Below are positions 56,401-64,000 of a DNA stretch of 64,000 nt, piece after piece. The position numbers were made by a program, and so were the translations under genes. This DNA comes from Omphiscola glabra. Its lineage: Eukaryota; Mollusca; Gastropoda; Lymnaeidae. The notes under the pieces are model-generated. The model did not search any database, had not been told where the DNA came from, and worked only from the letters and a program-made list of their open reading frames with translations. The DNA is taken from positions 31,548,347 to 31,612,346 of the forward strand of contig OZ024798.1 of assembly GCA_964017045.1 (NCBI GenBank), read 5' to 3'. Numbering within the stretch: the stretch's first letter is position 1; each line of letters begins with the position of its first letter.

Positions 56401-57984
56401 GTGGTATTTAATTCGAGAGCTCACTAAGCAAATGAGTGATGCAGCAATTGACAATTTTAAAAATTGTTCGAAAATGTTTGGAAATTAAAAATAATAATTG
56501 TTGAAAACAATTAGGATACAAGCTCAAGAATTCTTCACATTTTTTAACAAATGAAATCAAGCGGCAGTTCAAAGTTCTAATTTTAGCATGCCTATAGCCT
56601 TTTTTTTTTTTAAATTTACAAAAAATCCACGGTTTTTTTTTTCTTTCTTTCCCATATTAATTTTGTTACCGGGAGAAATTCAAAGTCCGGCGGGAGAGGG
56701 GTGTGATTCCCCATCAGATTGTAAGCAGCTGCTTCATCTCCATCCTTTGTAGACGCCCCTGAGTATACAGGGTCCTTCAAGGTAAGAGTGCCAGTATAAT
56801 ATAATACTTGTAGCCTGATATCTCTTCAATGAACATATGATTTGGGCCCTGCTCCTCACCGGCGAAGCTATATTTCATTCTCTTCACTCTTTGAATGGTC
56901 GGTCGCAGACATTTGCTACTTAGTTTTGTTTTGGAGCAAAATCAAAATTGAAACTGCTTCATAACGTTGGTTATTTTTTGCCTACTTTTCAGCCCCTCCC
57001 TCCCCTCTTTCTTGTCCCAATGGTCAGCTTTATTTAACACTCATCATAAATGGATAACCATAACCCCCGCCTTGGCCTTTGTTGACGTCATCGTGTTCTG
57101 CCTTGCATGTTCAGTGGCCCCTTGTTGCGTACTTGGTTAACTCTAACAAGATGTCTTGGTGGCTTTTCTTCGCGACTTTCTTCAGACTCTGTACGCTCTT
57201 AATGTACCGACCTATACTCTTGTTAGTCCTAGACATTCTCTCTTGCTGGAAAAGAAATGATATAAGCATTTTAGTTTCATGCGAGGGACCTCCTACACCC
57301 ACCCATACCCACTCTCTCTCTCACACACACAGAATGGACGAAAGATACGAATTATTCGTGAAAACTAATTGTTTAATTGATACGTTATTTTTGGAGCTTC
57401 TCAAAGGTTCGAACTTTCGACGACTGAAGGCTTCAGAACTATATAATTCATTTGAAATGACAAAAATCTAGATCATGGTCGCCAAACAGTCAACAAGGTT
57501 GGAATACCCATTTCTCCTGTAGACGTCGTGTGTTTTTTTGTGAACCTGGATTGGCTTATTGTGGTGGACAACCTGACCTTAACGGAGATCCCCGCAGTGA
57601 AGATTTTTCTACTTAAGTAAGATCTTATCACTATACAGATTTTTTAAAGAAAAAAGTACTGAAGGTTTAACAAACAAACCAAAATTGAGAAGGACTTCTC
57701 TCTCATCGGCTTAAAATTGACCTTGTGCTGATAGAGTTCTTTAGAACATTTTTCGGAAGTTCGGGTCTGCGAAGTATTTTCCAATGTTATGCCAATTTTA
57801 TTTATTATTTGCCTAATCATATTGGTCGACCAACTTATCAAACGCCTGGCCATTGAATAATACATTTAGATCTGATTTTAAAAGATGCATTTATTTACGT
57901 GTTATCGTGGCAAGGTCGGTGCGACCAGATACAACTACAAGCTTGGAATGCTAGACTATTAATCTTTTTGTTTCTTCATATTTG
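56401..57984. other. No gene identified
   Basis: A 130-codon ORF at 57079-57471 has a hydrophobic stretch and a short (CA)n run but no splice context or recognisable motif. The rest is AT-rich intergenic sequence. Confidence 0.4.
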
Positions 57985-58178
57985 AGGGCCCAACATCAAT
58001 TTATTGATCATTTTGGCTCCTGGTTTGAATTCTGAGTTTCCTTCTTAGATGAGTTGCCTTCCAATGCTAACGAATCCCATCCACCCGAGGTGCTTGGGAT
58101 GTTGGCTTTGACGTGGATTGAACTCCATACCACCACTTTTTGGAGTGAGTCAGTTTAGACCACTCGGCCAGCCAGCAC
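57985..58178 (-). mobile_element. tRNA-derived SINE, - orientation
   Basis: The minus strand starts GTGCTGGCTGGCCGAGTGGT, has a B-box-like GGAGTTCAATCCACG, and continues with GGAAGGCAACTCATCTAAGA, as in the SINE at 34309-34604. The 3' part, ATGATCAATAAATTGAT on the minus strand, also occurs at 27175-27195 inside the tandem duplication. Confidence 0.7.
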
Positions 58179-58283
58179 GGAAACTTGAAAACCTGTATTT
58201 CTATGTTGCTGAAATGAAAGCTTTTGGACATAATTGAACTTAATTTACGTACGTAGTTCAGTAAATGAATTTAAAGTAAGTAC

Positions 58284-59006
58284 CTCCTTTTCTTTATAGT
58301 CCTCTAACGCAGACTTTCTGGAGGCCAGAAGCTGTGACGTCACTCCGTAGCGCATGTTAAAGGAACTCTTCGCTGGTTGAAGATTGGAATTCCTGTAGTT
58401 TTGGTTCCCCCTAATGTTCGATTCGCTTCGCGTGGCTCTGTCGCCAGCAAACAGGTCCTCGCCTTTGTTTAAGCTGCCTCTGTTCAGTGAAGGCTGGAAT
58501 TTGCTCGAGTACTCCCAGTAGTACGGCAGCACCGGGGTTGACCGAGCTTGCAGACTATGATCACGGGCTGACCGGTTCGTAGCCCTCTCGCTCGTGGTGG
58601 CTCTCAGCCCTCGATACCTGGCTCGGATGTTCTCCGCATTGGTGTAGGTGCCAAGAAACGGAGTGTCGTCCCTTTCAACGCGACCATTCCTCCACAGAAA
58701 CGCTTCAACGGCTTTAGTGCTGACGAACTGTGTTGTTAGAGAGTGGCGTTTGTTCAGCGCGTTGTCCTCACTTGGGTGCAAGAGTTCTCGGGAGCCAGAC
58801 GGCCTCCGGGACAGACGTTCATCGCCGTTGGAGTGGTATCTGAAGCCATGTGTGATACTAAAACTTGGTTTGGGCTTCTCGGGTTTTTTCTTGACCAGCG
58901 TGTCTAAATCGAGAGGAAAGTTTTGGGAGCTCTTGAGATTTAGAATAATTTGCTCAACAGTCTTTGGCGTTTCCTGGTCTTTGCGTTCATTTTGGTCCGT
59001 TTCAGC
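58284..59006 (-). CDS. 241-codon internal exon of an unidentified gene
   Basis: On the minus strand the acceptor CTCATTATTCAG is followed by 241 open codons and donor GAG/GTACTTAC, phase 0 at both ends. Base composition is clearly richer in GC than its surroundings and codon use looks natural. The peptide starts AETDQNERKDQETPKTVEQI and has FSITHGFRYHSNGDE, KAVEAFLWRNGRVERDDT, PFLGTYTNAENIRARYRGLR and FNMRYGVTSQLLASRK. It is basic and Ser/Arg/Asn-rich, with no signal peptide or membrane segment and no domain I recognise. The blocks SITHGFRYH and TPFLGTYTNAENIRARY look like short linear motifs of a cytoskeletal or ciliary protein, but that is only a guess. Other exons are not identified in the window. 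Confidence 0.65.
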
Positions 59007-59254
59007 CTGAATAATGAGTTTTAAAAAAAACAGAGGTCTACAGCATCTTAATATATATTATGTTTCTGTGTTATATATGTAGTTATGTAAGTGAAGGATT
59101 GACCTTACAGTCATGACACAAATATTTCTTTTAATGAAACGCTTAGTTACCCCGTGTTGCTCAGCTTTTGCGCGGACTCAAGACCAGTACATGTTATTAT
59201 TGTCATGCAGCTGTGAGTTTTACTGGACGACGTGGACGTTTTATCTCTGAAACC

Positions 59255-60115
59255 GCTTGGGGTATGACTCTTATGGACAAGGGATGAAGCTTGGGGTATG
59301 ACTCTTATGGACAAGGGATGAAGCTTGGGGTATGATTCTTGGACAAGGGATGAAGCTTGGGGTATGATTGTTGGACAAGGGATGAAGCTTGGGGCATGAC
59401 TCTTATGGACAAGGGATGAAGCTTGGGGTATGATTCTTGGACAAGGGATGAAGCATGGGGTATGACTCTTATGGACAAGGGATGAAGCTTGGGGTATGAT
59501 TCTTGGACAAGGGATGAAGCTTGGGGTATGATTGTTGGACAAGGGATGAAGCTTGGGATATGACTCTTATGGACAAGGGATGAAGCTTGGGGTATGATTG
59601 TTGGACAAGGGATGAAGCTTGGGGCATGACTCTTATGGACAAGGGATGAAGCTTGGGGTATGATTCTTGGACAAGGGATGAAGCATGGGGTATGACTCTT
59701 ATGGACAAGGGATGAAGCTTGGGGTATGATTCTTGGACAAGGGATGAAGCTTGGGGTATGATTGTTGGACAAGGGATGAAGCTTGGGATATGACTCTTAT
59801 GGACAAGGGATGAAGCTTGGGGTATGATTCTTGGACAAGGGATGAAGCTTGGGGTATGATTGTTGGACAAGGGATGAAGCTTGGGGTATGATTCTTGGAC
59901 AAGGGATGAAGCATGGGGTATGACTCTTGGTCAAGGGATGAAGCTTGGGGGTATGATTCTTGGACAAGGGATGAAGTTTGGGGTATGATTTTTGGACAAG
60001 GGATGTAGCTTGGGGTATGATTCTTGGACAAGGGATGAAGCTTGGGGTATGATTCTTGGACAAGGGATGAAGCTTGGTGTATGATTCTTGGACAAGGGAT
60101 GAAGCATGGGCCCTT
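59255..60115. repeat. Minisatellite 1: mixed 29-bp and 35-bp units, ~28 copies
   Basis: Unit GGACAAGGGATGAAGCTTGG plus GGTATGATTCTT (or GACTCTTAT). The two length variants alternate in a higher-order pattern of about 295 bases: the block at 59290-59560 recurs at about 59590-59800. It lies in the intron 5' of the unidentified exon. Confidence 0.92.
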
Positions 60116-60299
60116 TGCTAATTAACATAAAAATCCATAAAGCAATATTTCCTTCCTCGGAATAAATGATGTCTTGGATTTTTATCAATTTTTAAAACAT
60201 AAACGAGTCCACATAAACAATATTTACAATGTAAACAAAGACCGTAAAAAATCCATAAAAAGGTGGGTACATATCATATATATAAGTTTTAAAATTGTA

Positions 60300-60770
60300 A
60301 GATCTGACCCTCTTAGTTTGGTCTGACCCCCTTAGTTTGGTCTGACCCTCTTAGTTTGATCTGACCCTCTTAGTTTGATCTGACCCTCTTAGTTTGGTCT
60401 GACCCTCTTAGTTTGATCGGACCCTCTTAGTTTGATCTGACCCTCTTAGTTTGGTCTGACCCTCTTTGTTTGATCTGACCCTCTTAGTTTGATCTGGCCC
60501 TCTTAGTTTGACCTGACCCACTTAGTTTGATCTGACCCTCTTAGTTTGGTCCGTCCCACTTAGTTTGACATGACCCACTTAGTTTGATCTGACCCTCTTA
60601 GTTTGGTCGGTCCCACTTAGTTTGACCTGACCCACTTAGTTTGATCTGACCCTCTTAGTTTGGTCTGACCCTCTTAGTTTGATCTGACCCTCTTAGTTTG
60701 GTCTAACCCTCTTAGTTTGGTCTGTCCCACTTAGTTTGACCTAACCCAGTTAGTTTAATCTGTCCCACTT
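60300..60770. repeat. Minisatellite 2: 19-bp unit, ~25 copies
   Basis: Unit TCTGACCCTCTTAGTTTGA/G with scattered variants (TCTGTCCCACTTAGTTTGAC). Variants cluster in the second half, so turnover is local. Confidence 0.92.
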
Positions 60771-60869
60771 AGGTATGTTATACTATACAAGAAGATAATT
60801 CCGTCCAATGTTTCATTTAAATTGAATCATATTTAGTGGTCACTCAAGTAAGTTAAATTATGGGCATCA

Positions 60870-61278
60870 TCGTCTATGTGACATGATGGGAAAGGTCATC
60901 ATAGTCTATGTGACATGATGGGAAAGGTCATCATAGTCTATGTGACATGATGGTAATGGCCATCATAGTCTATGCGACATGATGGGAAAGGTCATCATAT
61001 TATATGTGGCATGATGGGAGAGGTCATCATCGTCTATGTGACATGATGGGAAAGTCATCATATTCTATGTGACATGATGGGGAAAGGTCATCATAGTCTA
61101 TGTGACATGATAGGAAAGGTCATCATAGTCTATGTGACATGATGGGAAAGGTCATCATAGTCTATGTGACATGATGGGAGAGGTCATCATCGTCTATTTG
61201 ATATGATGGGAAAGGTCATCATAGTCTATGTGACATGATGGGAAAGGTCATCATATGCTATGTGACATGATGGGAAAA
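60870..61278. repeat. Minisatellite 3: 32-bp unit, ~13 copies
   Basis: Unit GGGAAAGGTCATCATAGTCT plus ATGTGACATGAT. A few copies differ by one or two bases. Confidence 0.92.
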
Positions 61279-61809
61279 CAATTGACAAAAATGATCATAA
61301 ATGAAAATTGGCGTTTGTTGTTTGTTTTTTTGTTGTTAATATTCCGCGATAAAATTATTTTTTGTTATGGATGTTCTGTGGGCAATTCAAACTCACTGCA
61401 GGTGAAGAAAGGGGATTTCGTGAAATATGCATGCATGTTACCAATTAGGGTCAACTCCGCCACGCCACGATCCCAAGCCCGTTCTCAAAAAAAAAAAAAG
61501 GAGGGTTTGCGTGAGACAACCTACCTCGCCTGTAAAAAAAACTAAACAATTTGCCCCGAAAACGTCATCAAGAAGAGAAAGAAAAAATCAGCCCTGGTAA
61601 TGGGGGCTTTACTTCCCCAAGAAAAGTTATGAAGCCTTGTGGCCAAAGCCAGGTTATACAGGAAGCCCCAAAGCCGAGATCCACCTTTCAAAGGCAATAA
61701 GCATAGGCTCGTGGACGACTTACTGGAAAGGAGATACCAGGAGCCTATTACTGGAGACACTATAAGAAAGGGCCCCATGTAACAATACCAGACAATCATA
61801 TGGAATCCA

Positions 61810-61985
61810 AATGCAAAAAGAAAGAGGGGAAAGCCAAAGAGTACATGGAGACGCGAGCAACTGGCTGACTCACAAAGTATGGGATACACCTGGAAGCAAA
61901 TGGAAAGGAAAGCATAGGACCGAGATGAATGGAAAATTCTTGTAGTCGGCCTTTGTCAAGGCGGGGGTAAAAGGCATAAGTAATT
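61810..61985 (+). pseudogene. LINE C-terminal fragment
   Basis: The plus frame reads RKRGKPKSTWRREQLADSQS, then MGYTWKQMERKA, a stop, then DRDEWKILVVGLC. This is the typical end of LINE reverse-transcriptase ORFs (family pattern GRPKxTWRR, then G, W, DR, W, then LC). One stop; no upstream RT domain is retained. Confidence 0.75.
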
Positions 61986-62254
61986 AGAGACTACATTAAG
62001 GCATGGTATTCTTCCCCTTTATGCTTTCTGCTCAAAATAATGATCTAAAGTTCCTTAAAAAGCTTTGTGAATATGAAAAAGGTAAATGCTGCCCTCTACA
62101 AAGTTTCCACTAACTAACGCACATATTCTGGTGGAGGTCTGAGATTACTCTCTTCTAACCCCGGCGAGTACATTTGTTACCAGCTCCATCTGCTGAGCTG
62201 AGCCATATAACATTCTCCTCACGAAGGGCTCTCCCACCGCCCTGGCCTCCCCAA

Positions 62255-62345
62255 AGCCTCTAGTGAGGGACATTCGGTCAACAGATGTGCAGTGTTTCTG
62301 GGACCATGCTGCAGTGCCAACAGGTAGGGTCCCTGTTATTATCTA
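62255..62345 (-). pseudogene. Short LINE tail with Cys/His motif
   Basis: The minus strand reads DPTCWHCSMVPETLHI, a stop, then PNVP. This resembles the CxxC...ET..H...C motif near the C-terminus of Jockey-type LINEs. About 25 codons only. Confidence 0.45.
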
Positions 62346-62408
62346 TAGTATAGTGTGTTCAAATATGTGCCACAAAGTTTCCGCTTTGAAATTTCGAAAG
62401 TCACCTTT

Positions 62409-62665
62409 GGTATCTCAGTGAAGAACTTATGAGGTTGTTATCTCAGTGAAGAACTTATGAGGTTGGTATCTCAGTGAAGAACTTATGAGGTTGGTATCTC
62501 AGTGAAGAACTTATGAGGTTGGTATCTCAGTGAAGAACTTATGAGGTTGGTATCTCAGTGAAGAACTTATGAGGTTGGTATCTCAGTGAATAACTTATGA
62601 GGTTGGTATCTCAGTGAAGAACTTATGAGGTTGGTATCTCAGGGAAGAGCTTTTGGGGTTGGCGT
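62409..62665. repeat. Minisatellite 4: 28-bp unit, ~9 copies
   Basis: Unit GGTATCTCAGTGAAGAACTT plus ATGAGGTT, almost without variation except the last copy, suggesting recent expansion. Confidence 0.92.
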
Positions 62666-63594
62666 TTTTTGGCGAGTTCTATCATTGAATTCAATGCTGA
62701 CAGTGTTTAAGTCTATTTATGAATATGAAGGAAATGATGAGCCTCTTATTCTACGATAATGAAAATAGAACGTTTTGTTAACCCCCACTCAAAAAAATAA
62801 AACCATAAAAAACGATGAATTTCTTCACTTGTTTGAACATCCCAAGTAGCTATCTAGAATTTGATCTTAAGACATGTAATCCCAGAGAACATTATAAACA
62901 CGCTAGATAGCTAACTAGGAGGAGGAGCAGAAACTTGTCATAGGTTGTACAGGAGAGTTGTCAGCGTTGACCTTACTGTAAGAAAACTACATTGGCCATG
63001 GGAAGTCATTTCCGACACGAAAAGATAGCCACTAAACCCTGAGTTATAACACACTTCATCATTGTCATTGCAAAAGTGTGTGTGAAGTGTTGTGTTGTTT
63101 TTATTCAATGATGTGTTATAGAAATAGTTTTAAGTACGTTTCAATGGTCAGCAGTACAGAGTACTATAATAACGAACTTGTACCTATATAACCACATAAT
63201 GCAGAATCTTCAAGGCTGTTGAGCTACCTGTAACTGTAAATGTTAATAAACATACACGATATTTTGCTAGAATTTATTTTATATAGTAGAAAACATTAAA
63301 AGGGGGGGGGGGGGTCAGGTCATTTGAAATATTAAGTTTTTAGGTGCTATACATAGATGATCACCCTAATATATCTTTATTGTCGTAATGCAAAGCTTGT
63401 CATAAGTGGAGAGATGTCGGGAATTAGGAAGATACTATTTTTGATAGATGTGCTACTGAGATTGTGTAAAAGAAGAAACATACTTTGGGCCATGGGACAT
63501 CCGGGTGGTCCAAGGAAAGTGTTTGGGATGTGAAAAGGTTTAATGAAATGGCGCTTGTTTGTGTTCCGTCTGGGATTTCCCGAGACGTAACATA

Positions 63595-63690
63595 CACATC
63601 ATTAATCAGAAGATGGACACACCACGGTGCGGCCTTTTAACATACACATCATTAATCAGAAGATGGACACACCACGTAGCGGCCATGCGC
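63595..63690. repeat. ~47-bp tandem duplication
   Basis: TAACATACACATCATTAATC through AGAAGATGGACACACCACG occurs twice in direct order. The flanking sequence to 64000 shows no gene. Confidence 0.85.
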
Positions 63691-64000
63691 GGGGACATAG
63701 GCGCTGCAAATGAACGCCATTTAGGCACATGTCTGCTCTTGCAAAAGAGATATAGCCCTAGAGGTCGATTTTCCAGACGGCTCTTAAGGGTTCTTATATT
63801 GTCAACTTGACGCACCGTGAGGGTAAATATCGCCGAAGGTGGCGCCCCTGCTAGTATATATTATATGTAGGAAAGCCGTGGTCTGTTCTTTGTAAAAGTA
63901 CAAATCTGTTTCTGTTTAATATTGGAAGAAAAAACAACTCCCTGTCTCGTCATATTAAAATTTGAAGATTTTTTTTTTTAATTCACGTATTGATAATCTT

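Noticed and set aside
57079..57471. 130-codon ORF with hydrophobic stretch
   Set aside because: No recognisable domain, includes a CA-repeat, no start or splice support.
59255..61278. CRISPR-like regular repeats
   Set aside because: Units abut with no unique spacers, the genome is eukaryotic, and the units vary like minisatellites.

Overview
The window is animal nuclear DNA. Its genes have many introns with GT-AG boundaries, it is AT-rich, and it is dense in minisatellites, MITEs, SINE pieces and non-LTR retrotransposon fragments. Gene content and repeat style suggest a lophotrochozoan, most likely a gastropod mollusc. That placement is inference; no species-specific marker was tested.

Layout. 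(1) 1-4620: retrotransposon graveyard. Two different reverse-transcriptase fragments are fused head to tail, followed by two diverged copies of a ~1.1 kb unclassified repeat that flank a third, antisense RT fragment and a 30-bp minisatellite. (2) 4847-6945 (+): three exons, two of them missed as single ORFs, spell the C-terminal part of a neurotrophin (NGF-family) gene. The splice phases agree, a basic cleavage site forms across the first junction, and the six knot cysteines line up. The 5' exon(s) with the signal peptide are not in the window. (3) 7-12 kb: intergenic, with two hAT-type MITEs and several tandem arrays. (4) 12513-20652 (-): MANEA, endo-alpha-1,2-mannosidase (GH99), three coding exons, 473 aa. 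A broken copy of part of its catalytic exon lies just downstream. (5) 21878-48341 (+): a SCAF4/SCAF8 orthologue, 17 coding exons, 1339 aa, with CID, SR-rich region, RRM and long Gly/Pro/Met-rich tail. It is head to head with MANEA, 1.2 kb apart. Its first intron holds a 3.5-kb TTAA-flanked element and a nearly perfect 2 x 2592-bp tandem duplication. (6) 48.3-58 kb: intergenic, with a cluster of the hexamer ACCGGT and more TE debris. (7) 58284-59006 (-): one well-bounded 241-codon exon of a gene I do not recognise. (8) 59.2-62.7 kb: four unrelated minisatellite arrays in a row, then LINE tails.

The genes do not form a pathway. Neurotrophin is a secreted signal, MANEA trims glycans in the Golgi, and SCAF4/8 couples RNA polymerase II to mRNA 3'-end choice. 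The most notable items are the neurotrophin gene model, the recent intronic tandem duplication, the MANEA pseudo-exon, the ACCGGT cluster and the TTAA-flanked elements. I saw no evidence of a wholly new biological system.
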